From contig WPIO01000028.1 of NCBI GenBank assembly GCA_009760855.2, positions 436,001-500,000 on the forward strand: DNA of 64,000 nt. Reading direction: 5' to 3'. Below are positions 11,426 through 64,000 of this stretch, in pieces. Source of the DNA: Cristatella mucedo (taxonomy: Eukaryota > Bryozoa > Phylactolaemata > Cristatellidae). A program made the position numbers and the translations under genes. How positions within the stretch are numbered: position 1 is the first letter of the stretch; each line of letters starts with the position of its first letter. The notes below the pieces were generated by a model, which was not told the DNA's origin, did no database searches, and saw nothing but the letters and a program-made list of their open reading frames with translations.

Positions 11426-12179
11426 ATTCAAAGTAAGTAGCACATAACGCTACGTATTATTGCAAGTCTCACTAAAATCATAATTAATTTTAACGCCGAT
11501 AACTTCGTGATTAATATAAAAACGCAGAGAAAAGCGCATTTTAATAATATCATAACAAAAATTTAGTGGCACATAACTCTGTGCATTGAAATATCATATA
11601 AAGTCTCAAGTAAATCGCATTTTATTTAAATATCAATATTATAAGACATTGCGTGAAAATAGTCCTGAGGATAGCGCCCGTTATATGTAGGAAAAATAGC
11701 AGCAAGACTACTGGATAGTTTATTGTATTTAAACTTTCGGCTGCCTGACTGCCAATTCAGCTATGTATACGACTTAAGGTGGGTTCTGTCAAGTCTTGTT
11801 CACAATGGAAATGGTTGACCGATGTGTAAACGGCAGGACGATGACACGCGACAGAAGATTGAATCGCATTATGCCAGACTTCAATTGGATCATTGTTCGA
11901 GGCAGTCCATCAGCAAGTTCCATACGGCGATAGGAAGCATCGGACCAGCTCTACGATTGCGTCGCCAACGACCGACGTAAATTGTTTTCCCGTTAACCGT
12001 CTTTCCCAGTCCGTTTCCGGATTCTGGATCTTTCTACAAAAAGTATTAACGTAGATTTAATAAAAAATGAAAGGAGTTATTGATTTATTTTTATTAATTA
12101 GTTTGATGCATTTACAGTTTAGCAATTACTTATTGTTAAAACTGAATTTAATATTGCAGAATTTATTTTTTATCTTGAC

Positions 12180-12440
12180 GATTTTATCGGCGTGCATTTT
12201 TCCATCGCGATTTTGTCGGCGCGCGTTTGTCTTTTGCGATTTTGTCGGTGCACCAAGGCCACCCCTTACATCGCTGTTTCGCTGAAAAAAGAGGAAAGTA
12301 AATCAAACGTCAAAGAGCTGTTTTTAGTTCGTTTTTTTACGCCCTCTTTTATGTGGATCTTCGGCCACGCATACTTTATTCGTGATTTTGCCCGCGTCCT
12401 TTATTTTGCTAGCTTGCATGAAAATTTCGATGCTGTCTAA
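12180..12440 (+). repeat. Periodic TTTTGTCGG-type repeat, right arm
   Basis: Phrases GCGATTTTGTCGG, GCGTTTGTC and GATTTTGTCGGTGC, then looser ones to about 12440. With 11031-11165 on the other strand it frames about 1 kb, most of it AT-rich, like the subterminal repeats of a DNA transposon. Exact ends were not found. Confidence 0.45.
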
Positions 12441-13124
12441 AGCACATTTCAACACCCAATGAACGACCCTGAAAACGTTTGTCTTCCAGCTACTCTTCTT
12501 GAAAGGATACATTTAGTTCCACCAGCGAGCATGCTCGGGTGCGAGCGTTCAAGATTACCGCGGCGACACCGCGTACGTGAGCGTGTCTCCCAGAGTCTCT
12601 TCGAGGGGGCGGCGGCCTCGAAGCTTAATTCAGCTCAGGGACCTCGGACGCCTCGCTGGCTCTTGGGCCTTTAGCCTGTCACACGATTCGTTCAAAAGAG
12701 AACTCGGAGGGCGGAAAAGGGCCTCGATCGGCATGCAGCCCCGTCGAGGCCCCGCGGCGGCCGCCACGCCCGTCTAGCTCGACGGGGATCCCCGCGGCAG
12801 CGACACGGCGGAGAGGCTCCTCTCAGACTTCGAGGGGCTTCTTCACTCGAACGTGCACTACGGCCGCGCTGGCGATAAGCGCTGCCTCTTAACGGGTGGG
12901 CGGAAAATGCGCAGCGAAATTAAAAACTTGGGCACGTCGAGCGGTTAGATTGAGCGAAGAGAGCATGCGACTACGCGAGGTTCCTGAACACAATAGTGTT
13001 GGGGTGCCGGATATGTCGTAATCTCCGGTATGTACGGCCTGAAGGCGCAATTCGAGAGACGTCCAGTCGGCTTCACTCTGGGCTTCGAGCCGGAAGATCG
13101 TACGCTACGGCGGCAGCTAGTATA
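12441..13124. other. GC-rich spacer, no gene seen
   Basis: Only short unsupported frames. Confidence 0.4.
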
Positions 13125-13272
13125 AAAAATATACAACTCATTGTATAGCGCCCCAAGAGAACTTAATCTCTATTCAGGCGCGTCACTTGTGCCTCGGGGC
13201 TCGAGCCCACAAACCTCAGCCAGACCTTGGTCGGGGCGAGCACCTTAACACCTGGACCAAACCAGCGTGGCG
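13125..13272 (-). mobile_element. SINE-A
   Basis: On the minus strand it has head TGGTCCAGGTGTTAAGGTGC, CCGACCAAGGTCTGGCTGAGG, box B-like GGGCTCGAGCCC, then the tail GCGCCTGAATAGAGATTAAG..GGGGCGCTATACAATGAG. The tail resembles the LINE-A 3' end. Confidence 0.8.
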
Positions 13273-13788
13273 CTAGAAACTCGTGACTCTCTATTGCTAC
13301 GGAGTAGACCAGTCTACATTTCCAAATGCCAACGCGGACTCGTTACATTAAGGTGCGGTTGCTCGCTATTGCGGCCGTGCTGCCACAGTCGGCGCGGCGC
13401 GCCTGCTGGTATCGAGGGCGCGTCGTCTGCGTCTGGCTAGCGGCGCTGCGAGCGGAGCCGGCAAGTCCACCATAGTCGTTCACCCTTCTGGAAGGGCCGA
13501 CGATCGCCACGTGCCCTGCGCTTGCGAACTTTAGTGCAGAAGCTTTCGCAGCGCGCTCGTAGTAAAATGGTTCACGCGCAGGCTTACGCGGGCAGGCTGA
13601 CGCAGCTGCATTTGCGACGCAGCGGGAGGAGCCGGAGCGCTCCGCTTGCGTGACCGGAAATCGGTGCGGCGACGCCGACCGCGTCCGTGAGACGGCCAGG
13701 CCCACGCAGCCGTTGCAGCGGCGATGTTGAATGTGAGCAACTTGGATGCGCAATGGTGGTGAGAAACGCTTCAAATTTCAGGGCATTT

Positions 13789-14930
13789 TGCATCGGCCAT
13801 TTTAGTCAATTGCAGTACATTGCTGCCAAATGGTCAAGGCATTTGTAGTAAAATTGTGCGATTACACAATAACCAGAAACTAGAGCAACATGCAATCACT
13901 ATTAGAGCTTAAAGTGTATGTATAGTGAAGCTATGCGAGTACACAATAGCAGAAGAGTAGAGCAGCGTGCAACCATAAATAGAACTTCTAGCGTACGCGT
14001 TCTGGTCGCTGCGCGGTGGACTGCAGCGGAATTCGGCGGATTGAGGTGGATTGTGGTATGAGACCGGGCCGTTGCAGTCGATTGCAATTCATTGCATGCG
14101 AACGCGCGTGGACAATGGAGCAACATTTTGTGAGTACACTTTGAACTGAGTCTAGTCCTATATGCAATGTCAATTAGAGCTTCGCGATGGCGATTTGAGG
14201 ATGATTTGCAGGGGCATATAGTGGATTGTGGTAGTTTTTCTGGTCATTTCAGCTGATTGCCGCCCATTGCCTCAGTGCGAGAATGCACAATTCTTTTTAT
14301 TTAGCGTAGTTGTGCACCCAGCACAGTGCACTTTAATATGCAATAAAAACGAGAGGTCTGCGCAATCTATTTCGATTTGTTATGCTGTGGATTCGGTGAA
14401 TTGAAGTGGATTGCGGTATTGGCCCGGGCTACTGCCATCGATTAAAGCTGATTGCACGAGAACGCCCGTGCCAATTTAAGTAAAATTTTCAAAGTGCAAT
14501 TTTCGCAGAGTGTGCTGTCATATGCAATAAAAAAAGGAGTTTTTCGAACAGGATTTATTTCGTTTCGCGGTGGGATGCAGTGGATTTCGGTGGCTTGCGG
14601 TATTGGCCTGGGCCACCGCAATCTTATTTCAGTGGACTTCGTGAGAACGTGTGAGCGGAATCGCGCGAAATTTTCTGGGTACATTTTACGCGTAGCGCAG
14701 TTCAATATTTCAAACTTTTTGGAGCTGTGCGAAGCTGATTTGTGTTGGACGTGCGCGTACGCACAGCGACATGAAATTTGGTAGACAGATTAATTTTTAC
14801 GTGCACTACAACATCAGTGCAAAATTTGAGTCGGCCATGCTTGTGTCTGGTCGATGTTAGCCTAATTCGAGTGGATTGCGATGGATTGCGGTAATTCGTC
14901 GAACCCGTACAAAGCGGCCAATGCGAGCGA
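13789..14930 (+). repeat. ~180-bp diverged tandem repeat (satellite-like)
   Basis: The anchor GTGGATTGCGGTATTGGCC (variants) recurs at about 14047, 14220, 14406, 14590 and 14872. The first three intervals are about 173-186 bases and the last is longer. Each unit then has TGATTGC..GAGAACGC.CGTG, CAATTT, ATATGCAATAAAAA..GAG and CTATTTCG in order. Units are diverged (roughly 60-75% by eye), and the first part (13789-14040) is looser. Confidence 0.65.
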
Positions 14931-16251
14931 CACTTGACAAGCGGGTTACGGAGAAACGAAAGTCCGGAGCGTGGCAGCGTGGCAGCGTAGCAGAGACTCG
15001 TCCTAGACGGGCGCATGGAAAGCGGTCTCAGCGATCCGCGCCAGAGCAGCCGAGCGCACAGCTTTTTGGTCTCTGCGGCTCAAAATGGCGGCCAGCAGAT
15101 GAGCAACGCCCACGGAGATATCCGCTTCGAGTGCCTGAGAAAGGCGGCTCGAGCCCCGATCGCAGCGCCGAGCGAGACGCCGGTCACGAGTGTGCTGCAC
15201 ATGGTCAGACGCCTCGGAGGCTCGGTGAGAGCACTGCATCCTCCCGGAGAGCGCTGCGGCTGCGGCGACGGTAGGTTTCCCGTTGGTCACAGAACCTCAC
15301 GTCGCATCTCTGCGTGGTTCGCCGTTGAGCTGCTCGCCATTAAATATGTGCGATAGCCAACCACTAGAGCCAATCAGAGCTCGCTACCCGGCCTAAGATT
15401 GCGTTTTTCCATGACTCGCCGTGACTAAATATCGTGAGCCTAAATACGTAAGAAGTGATAATTGGAGAGCTGAACTGAAAGCCAGACTTACCCACGTAGA
15501 GCTCCACAGCTTTTACCGAACTTGACGATGGCGTAGAAAAGAATGGGCGGCGTCCTCGGTCTAGTGAGCTGAAAGCACGCCTTCGGCGTAGATGCAGAGA
15601 GCGCGCTCACAAAATAATTCCAAAAGATGTCTCTCAAGTGAGTTCCGTTTCCGAGGAGCTGCGACAGAGAGCGACGGCGCCGGGAAAATCTCTCTGACTT
15701 CTTCTCTGTCGGTTCGCTACCTCGTCTGAGCATGCTCTGCTACGTCGCGAGACTGTTTCAGAACCTGTTCGTCAACAGTGGAGAGTTCTTAGAACTTTGA
15801 GCTCTGGTCATTGAGGTGTTTAATCTCGTTCCAAAGATGGAAACCCATGAGAGTATAAAAAGAAATCTTATTTCTCTTTTCCAAGGTGCTATACGATGTC
15901 TCTTGAATGGTCTAAAGCAGGTAAAAGTGCTTAGTGGTGCAAGACTATCGACCAAAATATAAGAGCATAACGCTAGACTATGAACCTAGAATACTTCACG
16001 TTTCTGTTCACATGAGTTGATAGAAACTGAAACGATTCGTGCGAATTACAACTGCAGTAAGTTACAGGTAGCTTAGGGTTTGAACGAGAAAAGTGATCAC
16101 TTCTCGAACGTATCTTGCAGTCAGAAAGAAGTGCACTATTTTGGTGCAATTGTGGAAGTGCTGTGTATTTACTCAGAATACAATATAAGGAATATAATTC
16201 ATTTGTATAGAACATTTTTAATATACTACATAGATCTATTCAGCGTACGTG
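14931..16251. other. Mixed spacer with a possible minus-strand exon
   Basis: A minus-strand frame from ATG at about 15733 runs to a strong donor (TGG|GTAAGT) near 15489 and has no obvious low-complexity bias. I could not find a partner exon and do not call a gene. CAAAATGGCGGCC at about 15082 is a YY1-type core. Confidence 0.3.
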
Positions 16252-16328
16252 TGCAGCAATTGTAAAGCGCCTAGAAAGAGATTGATTTCTCTAAGGGCGC
16301 TTTATAAAATTTATTGTTATTATTATTA
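16252..16328 (+). mobile_element. LINE-A 3' tail fragment
   Basis: TGTAAAGCGCCTAGAAAG, the stem-loop and GTTATTATTATT, as in the full copies. It is only about 77 bases, a severely 5'-truncated insertion. Confidence 0.9.
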
Positions 16329-18844
16329 CGTAAAGATCTATATTCACATGTAAATACCTATTCATAGGTGTATACGCTGAAAATATACCTGGCGTCGGTT
16401 TATATAATAAACTGCTTGAAAATTCAAGGTCGCACAATCTAATTGCCACGCGCTCAGCCGTAGATCGTAGGTATGTATGCGCCAATTTTCGAGACTCATT
16501 TCCTTTCTTTACTGAAATAACTAGCCAATCCTCACAAAAAATTTCGGGTAGGCGATATTTGCTTTAGAAAATAAAGACCATACTTGAAGCACATGGCTGC
16601 GCAATGGCTTAGCCGAAAGGACACGCCGACCTGCAGACCATTGCTAAGACTTACGCGGTCAGACAAGGCTCGTATTTCTATCCATGAAACTTAGCAACTG
16701 GAATAATCTTCTCTACAGTGATTAAGTGCACGATTAAATAACGCGCTCACCACTTTTAATTTCAACTAGTGCACGTAGCGGTTACGTATGCAAATTAGTA
16801 AACTATCTCCTCCCTTTTTAAATGACTTACCGCAGCCGTACCGTAGTCGGAGTACTCTAAATATCCAAAAGGACGCCTAATGAGTGTGACGTTGGCGACT
16901 TTCGCTAATGGAACAGACGGACTCAATCACTCACGTTCAAAATGATCTAGGTTGATGATAATAGTGAAACGGCAACATTATTAATAAGCCAGATTAATAA
17001 CGACTGGATGTTTATTATTTTCGGCTTCTAAACTATAACGTATCGGAATCCGTTGTGAAATAATCCATGATTTGGCAGCATAAAAGCTGAAGTTATTTAA
17101 GTAGCAGTGAGCTGTACCTTAGCAATTGAGCAGAGTTGAGCTCTGCGAGAGTCACTTTATGCCATGTCTGGTTCTAGAAGCCTGTAACCCTCCGTCGCTG
17201 CCGATGAATAGACTTCTCTACATTATTGAAATAAACTTTCATGTTAAAATACGAGCACTCGTCGTTGCTTCCGTGTTCGTCTGCTATCTGCATAGCTCGC
17301 CGCTCGCATTGGTGCAGCGTCGCTACAAGTCGCTAGCCGCAATTCAAAGGCTCGGGGCTTCGCCAGTTTCAATGCCGTGCCCGGTCTGAGACTAGCACTT
17401 TGAGAGTGCTGCGCTTGCGGCGGCATAGTTCTGTCTGCACGGCCCTTCCAGGTCCGCGCAAATTTGTGGCAATAGGTTGCTCGTATAGCACCCAAGCAGA
17501 ACGACTCTATCCTCTATCCAGGCGGCGCTTTTTGACTCACTACAGAAGAATTAGCAACCGAGGGCGGACTACGTGCGCTCGGCATAATGCTCATGCAAGC
17601 ATGCAAAAGCACTCGTTTTCCCTCGGCCAGAATGCAAAATCACGCAGGTCTTGACGCTCAAAGGGTCGCCTGGTTGCAGGGGTCATCGGGTCGCAGGGTC
17701 GCAGGGTCACCGGATCAGAGGGTCGCAGGGTCGCCGGGTCGCGGGGCTCCTCGCTAGTAGCATGCCCTGTATCTCGCTTCGGTGTGCTCGCCGGGCGAAA
17801 CAGAAGCAAAAAGACGCGTCCACTGGGCGGGAGGAGAGCAGAGACAGCTGAGGGGAACGAATGCGTCCTCGGCGAAGCTTGAATGGTGCAAAGTCGCTGC
17901 AGATGCCGACGGAAGTCGAAAAAGAGTTTCCGACTTTTGGCGCACGTAGACCAATAGCCCTGTCGTTCGTTGCCTCAAGCGTACTCGTTTTGCAGTCGAA
18001 TCCTTCTCGTGCGCATGTCGCTGCACGAGCAGTGCGAATGCGTCGAATAACGGACGGACGGCGGCGGCGGCGGTCTTGCCACAGCAGCCGCCGCACAGGC
18101 CGACACCGACGCCGTCGAGGCCGACAGCGACGCAGGCTGCTGCGCTCTGTCGCCTCGTCCTTCGCTCTGACGCATAACCGACCAAATAATGCGCTCGTCG
18201 AACCTTATCGGCGGCGGCGGCGGCGCAGCCGACTCCTCGCTCTCAGCTCGCCATTTTTTCCCACGACCGTGCCGTACGACAGATTGACCTTGGCTGGCGG
18301 CGCGGCGAAGCGTAATCGGGCGCGCGCTCTCTTGTAGCTCGCTTACGCTCCTGCTTCTCCTCTACCTCCGAAGTGGGGGCCGCAGCGTCGCAGCGTCGTC
18401 GAGTCGTCTCCGCGCACACGCGCGTGGGTCGCCCGGATCGCTGACGTCCCGGTCGAGCGTTGCGGAGCCGGCCCTGCTAAGGCGAGCGGCTGCGTTCGCG
18501 TTCTCTTAGCCGGTCGAGCAATTCCGCAGAAGGAGGCACCGTTAATATGATGCCTGCGCGTTAACTCTCGCGCCTCGCGGAGCGCTCAATAACCAATGAC
18601 GGCCGCGTTCGTGCGGGCCGGTAGGAGGAATGCGCTAAGCGATGTGGGCGGAGTAGAAAGACAGACGGGCAGCAAACGACCCACGCAGAAGCTCGCAGCC
18701 CAGAGGTCAGGGACGTCTGCCGAGGCGACATCCCTCGGTCCCCAACGCCGCTCTCTCAAAAACGAGGAGTCCAGACTGCCAACGAGCAGAGCGCCTCAAA
18801 GAGCTCCACGCACCTGCCGCGCCGAGGCTCCACCGTCGCACTCT
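16329..18844. other. Spacer: AT-rich then GC-rich, no supported gene
   Basis: 16.3-17.2 kb is AT-rich without features. 17660-17757 is a degenerate GGGTCGCAG tandem. 18050-18230 is a (CGG/GCC)-rich CpG island. No exon was supported. Confidence 0.4.
17660..17757. repeat. Degenerate 8-9-bp GGGTCGCAG tandem
   Basis: GGGTCGC/GGGTCAT/GGGTCAC-type units repeat about ten times with small variations. Confidence 0.8.
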
Positions 18845-19077
18845 TGACCGTGTTGTTCATGTTGTTTATTAAGCATGATATTGCTGCCACTAACCACATT
18901 TGCATGCTGACCCTGTGCATGTCACCCCTAACCATGTTATTCATTTTGTTTGTTTTTCAAGCATGATTTTACTTACCATTCAATTGCATTTCCCTTTGCA
19001 GCAATGTAAAGCGCCTAGAAAGAGATTAAGTTCTCTGAGGGCGCTTTATCAAGTACATTATTATTATTATTATATTA
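18845..19077 (+). mobile_element. LINE-A 3' end copy 1 of a cluster
   Basis: LINE-A 3' UTR (CATGCTGACCCTGTGCATG, AACCATGTTATTCAT) through the stem-loop to (ATT)n at about 19060-19075. Confidence 0.92.
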
Positions 19078-19418
19078 CTCGCCATTCAATCGCGTTTCCC
19101 TCCCTTTGCAGCAAATGTAAAGCGCCTAGAAATAATAATAATGCACTCAATAAAGCGCCCTCAGAGAACTCAATCTCTGTCTAGGCGCTTTACATTTGCT
19201 GCAAAGGGAAATGCAATTGAATGGTGAGTAAAATCATGCTTGAAAAACAGACAAAATGAATAACATGGTTAGGGGAGGCATGCACAGGGTCAGCATGCAA
19301 ATGTGGTTAGTGGCAGCATGCACAGTGTCAGCACGCATAAGCGCATCAAGGACGAATCGCAGAGATTGCGTTCTCTGAGGCCGCTTTATCAAGTGTATTA
19401 TTATTATTATTGTTATTA
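19078..19418 (+). mobile_element. LINE-A 3' end copy 2, split by copy 3
   Basis: Reads GCCATTCAATCGCG..GCGCCTAGAA at 19081-19131, is interrupted by a minus-strand copy, and resumes at 19363 as AGAGATTGCGTTCTCTGAGG..(ATT)n to 19418. Confidence 0.85.
19132..19362 (-). mobile_element. LINE-A 3' end copy 3, antisense, nested in copy 2
   Basis: Starts with AATAATAATAATGC (the reverse of the (ATT)n end) and runs through the stem-loop and 3' UTR to GACGAATCGC. It is inserted within the stem-loop of copy 2 and forms a long imperfect palindrome with copies 1 and 2. Confidence 0.88.
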
Positions 19419-19979
19419 CTTTTGCGGCTGAAATCTGGCTAAAAGCGCACCGCGATCAGGGGGGAACGACTGCTTGGTTTTCGCTCGCTTCGCATGTGCG
19501 CGCTCTTGTGGGCCCTGCTACCTACCGCCGCGCAAGGAAAGATTCTCGCCAAATCCCAGCCGACCGAAGTCGTGGTCTCGGTGAGATCGGGACGTGAGGA
19601 CAACGTGAGTGCTCTATTTACGCCGGAGCGTAAAGCATTCCCCGCCGCCATCGTAGGTGAGCTCCGAAGCGTTTCTGCGTCGCTCCTCCGTTCGGTAAGT
19701 TTGATCGGAATTGTGGCCAGCTGCGACCCTCGCAGCGTTAGCTTAGAAACGGCTCACCGCCCACGGAAGCGTTTCGAGCCGAAATGACAAGAGAGAGAGA
19801 GAGAGACGCTTACGATTCATGTCAGTGCCTAGCAACCTCTTCGACCGGCTGGCTAGCATCGCGTGCGCTTCGCTGAGGGGAGCCGAGTGCCGAAAGCCCT
19901 GCAACGGTGCCATTTGGCAGCTGCGCTTTCACTCAGCCGGTGCTGGGCGTTGCAAGGAGGCGGCGGCGGCGCAGCGGTT

Positions 19980-20200
19980 GGAGGCGAGGCTTAATTGGCA
20001 GGGTAAATGAGCCGCCGGCCTCGGCATTGCGCACTGCTGCCACCGCCTCCGGGAGCAGCGCGGTTCTCGTCGTCTGGTTGAATAACTGTCTTGGTCCTGA
20101 GTAAGGAGGAGGCGGCGTTCAGAGGCGAGGCTTAATTGGCAGGACCCGAAGAGCAGCCGGCCTCGGCATTGCGAGCTGCCACCGCCACCACCGGACACCG
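19980..20200. repeat. Direct duplication about 141 bp apart
   Basis: AGGCGAGGCTTAATTGGCAG followed by CAGCCGGCCTCGGCATTGCG-like sequence occurs at about 19983 and again at about 20124. It lies just upstream of the first exon of the secreted-protein gene. Confidence 0.85.
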
Positions 20201-20445
20201 CGCGGCTGTCACGTCACACATGGCTCCACTACTTTCACTTTCTGGTTTCACTAGCTTGTGACTCTGCGTGCTCTGAGTCTGGCGCGGATCGTCGAGTCCG
20301 TCCCCGGACCGTGCGGTAACAGTCGGGTCCATTCTCACGATCGTTCACCCGGAAACGTGGGTTGGGCTTGCACTGTCAGAACGAGGCTGACCTGTCGCGT
20401 CCCAGGATTGAGCAGCCGGTAGGCGCTACCCGAGTGCACAGCACT

Positions 20446-41556
<21,111 letters not shown>

Positions 41557-41797
41557 GAGAGACCGAACAGGACGGCAAGGCGTGATGACGAAGCATGAAG
41601 AGGGGAGTACGGCTGTCCTCTGACGTGACTACCGGGAAGCACAGTATGGCCTTGCTCCATCAGACGGCTTTCGCAGACGACAATCGTAAATGCTCGCGAT
41701 GGGAAGGGGATCCTAATCGCGATGCACTTCGCCGAATTGAGTGAACAAAGCTTCCGGTTGCTAGCCCGAGCCCGATCAAGGTTTTTCTTGAGCTGCC

Positions 41798-41803
41798 AAT
41801 AAA
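41798..41803 (+). terminator. AATAAA poly(A) signal of secreted-protein gene
   Basis: AATAAA lies 242 bases after the stop codon, the first such hexamer on the + strand after it. Confidence 0.6.
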
Positions 41804-42087
41804 AGACAATAGAGTGCAGGCTTGCAGGCTGCTTAAATGCAGGATGCCGAGCGATGCTGCAGTGCTCTCGCTAGCCACAAAGCTTAGCACTGCCCGGCGT
41901 ACGACTGGGGGCTCGGTGAATGCCAGCGAAAGCCAATCAAGCCATTTACTTCTGCCAATATCCTGCAGCCCTTGCCGTGTGACATACCGAAGTCTGTGGA
42001 TGCTGGTAATGCAATGGCCTTAGTACGGCAGGTACTCGAAATGACACGAACACAGCAAACTCACAATCACGGTTGCCAAAAAATATA

Positions 42088-42210
42088 AAACTCGTGTATA
42101 GCACACTATGAGAACTTAATCTGAATCCAGGCACATTGCATATCCCGCATGGCTCGAGCCCACGATCTTGGTCGTCCAAGGCTCAAGCATCTTAGCTAAA
42201 CCAGGGCAGA
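42088..42210 (-). mobile_element. SINE-A
   Basis: Reverse tail GTGTATAGCACACTATGAGAACTTAATC, GGCTCGAGCCCACGAT and the head ending AGCTAAACCAGG. It sits between the two convergent genes. Confidence 0.8.
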
Positions 42211-42902
42211 ACTCCATTAGCCAGTCCTGCTGCTCAGAACATTGCTTGCTCAATTGTGGCAAGTTGCACCAAACCACAGGGTGCCGGTGGTATTTTAGTG
42301 GCAAAGACTATTCGAGGGGGCTGCACTCACAAGCTCATATTTAGAGGTCGACGCAAAAAAAATTGCCCTGTTACGTGAAAAGTGCATTGCAAAATCGGTA
42401 TTGAAGCTTCTATATTCATTTTTCGACTACCTTAAAAAGCTCAAACTGCATCCCTTGGATCACCTCAATTTAGATAATCTCCAGTAACAAAATCCATGAT
42501 CCATAGAACATAAATACATGTTAAATCTGGTTTAACAAGCAGAGGGCTTTACAGGCAGATAGAGCTTTTAACGTCTCAGGGAATGGAGTGGTGAGAGCTG
42601 AACAAATTAAATATCTAGTTGTCATCAGCAGTTGCAGCTATGGCCTCAGAAGCAAGAAAATTTAAATCCTGAGCCAATCACTCACTTCGACCGATGAACA
42701 CTAATCGCAATAATATCCATACGTCTAAATGCAGATGTAGCATAATAATTCTGGTTTCCGGTATGTAAAGATCTCGTGAGCATGCAATTTATCCACACAC
42801 CACCTGTCAATAACTGTCATCTACGAGACTGGTAAAAAGCGTCTCACCTGGAAATGGTGAGCCAGACGTCCTGCACACTGTCAACAGCTCATAGCAGCTG
42901 CT

Positions 42903-42908
42903 TTTATT
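42903..42908 (-). terminator. Candidate poly(A) signal of HACE1
   Basis: Minus-strand AATAAA about 890 bases after the HACE1 stop, the first found downstream. It would imply a 3' UTR of about 0.9 kb. Confidence 0.35.
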
Positions 42909-43796
42909 GTGCAATAAACTTTCTATGGCACAAAATAGAGTGCAAGTACAGTCATCTCACAGTCACGAATGCCAGGCAAAAGCAAATGTGGCCACACGGA
43001 ATGTAACGAAGAAGTAGCAGCTTTTCGTAAGCAGTCCTAGGAGCGGCCGAACTCTTACTAAAAGAAACTTGACAAAAACAGTGTGCGATCGGTGGTCCTC
43101 TACACACGTTAGTAAAAAATTAAAATAAATATGCCTTGATCAGTCCTGTAACGAAGGCATCTTTCGTCTACACTCACGGAACGATGGCCTCCACAGTAAA
43201 TCAGCAAGAACAAGTAGAGCCATCGTCGTTCCGTGGATCTCTGGAAGACTGCATGCTAAAATTCGAAAGACCCGGTCACCGAAAGATTAGCCATCATTAT
43301 TAGCCATCATTAGCGATCACAGATATCTGACACCGAAAAAACAGCCGACATTAACCTCACGGCATGTCTAAGCGAACCATGTGCAAGCAGAGTAAAAAGA
43401 GGAAAAAGACCGTCGCACGACGGCAGATACACTCGCACCAGCCCGGCCCTCCCTCGACCACTGACCTACGACGAAGGCATGGGCGATGGGTGGAGGAAGC
43501 CTGCCGGGCGATGGCGATATCGGCCTGATCGATGAGATCTTTCCAGTCTGGCGAGCCATCTTTCTCCGGGGGCAAGTGGCCCCACAGGCAGGTAGGTGCT
43601 TTTTCTGATGCACGACCGCAGCTGAGGCAGCAGCCGACGGAGCGGAAGCCTGTTGCCGTGAGCCGGCATTGAGAGTCTCTCACGGACGGAAGTCTCGGCA
43701 CTACATCGGATGCGGCCAGACATCCTGCCGCAGACCGCAGAAATCAGTGGTGTGGTTCAGATGGAGTTCGGTCCGGGCGTGAACCTCGGTGGCAGC

Positions 43797-63851
<20,055 letters not shown>

Positions 63852-64000
63852 CTGCAAGAGGCGCAAGACATGAAGTGGATGTGTGCATGACAAAATGTAG
63901 CTACTAAGAATGATGAATAGGCTTCACAGAACTGCGGATCAGGCGAGTGCCAGACACACGTGCGTGCTCACGCCAGGGTCATGCTTGCAAATGAGCTATT

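Noticed and set aside
15489-15733. Minus-strand ATG frame running to a perfect donor GG|GTAAGT
   Set aside because: Plausible single exon but no acceptor or partner exon could be matched; left as a note only.
17707-18337. Several frames of 130-160 codons around the CGG-rich island
   Set aside because: They overlap on both strands and are driven by CGG/GCC runs; no start or splice support.
19494-19603. Signal-peptide-like frame ending at AAC|GTGAGT upstream of the secreted-protein gene
   Set aside because: It ends in phase 0, whereas exon 2 of that gene needs phase 1; no other partner exon found.
43357-43701. Minus-strand 114-codon frame downstream of the HACE1 stop
   Set aside because: It lies in the expected HACE1 3' UTR, and the opposite strand is also open; no family match.

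Overview
The window is animal (metazoan) nuclear DNA. Coding exons are short, bounded by GT-AG splice sites, and scattered among kilobase introns. The rest is dominated by LINE and SINE retrotransposons, DNA-transposon remnants, long dinucleotide arrays and minisatellites. No bacterial, viral or organellar gene was seen. The species cannot be named. Long GA/CT arrays and a secreted cysteine-rich protein of a type familiar from arthropods hint at an arthropod, but this is weak.

Layout. About 1-21.5 kb is GC-rich and CpG-rich. It holds one low-confidence compact gene (TATA box at 2955, candidate exons 3007-4613, AATAAA at 4649), a four-layer transposon nest (7.3-9.6 kb), an inverted pair of periodic repeats (11.0-12.4 kb), a ~180-bp tandem repeat (13.8-14.9 kb) and a LINE-tail palindrome (18.8-19.4 kb). 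From about 22 kb the DNA is more AT-rich and looks CpG-poor.

Two gene models are well supported. (1) On the + strand, six exons from 20446 to 41556 join in perfect phase into a 257-residue secreted protein with 16 cysteines in the mature part and an AATAAA at 41798. (2) On the - strand, twelve exons between 63851 and 43797 encode the last 423 residues of HACE1, the HECT E3 ubiquitin ligase, including the whole HECT domain and the catalytic cysteine. The ankyrin-repeat half lies beyond base 64000. The two genes are convergent, tail to tail, about 2.2 kb apart.

Several HACE1 introns carry coding-like segments on the opposite (+) strand. The clearest resembles Ashwin (C2orf49) and has a 16-bp minisatellite growing out of its coding sequence (55564-55953). 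A two-exon segment at 44339-45087 and a possible terminal exon at 54616-54786 are unrecognised.

Mobile elements form two LINE/SINE partnerships. LINE-A is L2/CR1-like, with a 3' stem-loop and an (ATT)n end. LINE-B has an endonuclease plus RT and an (ATTAC)n end. SINE-A and SINE-B have tRNA-like heads, and their tails resemble the 3' ends of LINE-A and LINE-B respectively. There is also a hAT-type MITE with an 8-bp target duplication and a decayed Tc1-like transposase gene. The names LINE-A/B and SINE-A/B are local labels made here by comparing copies within the window.
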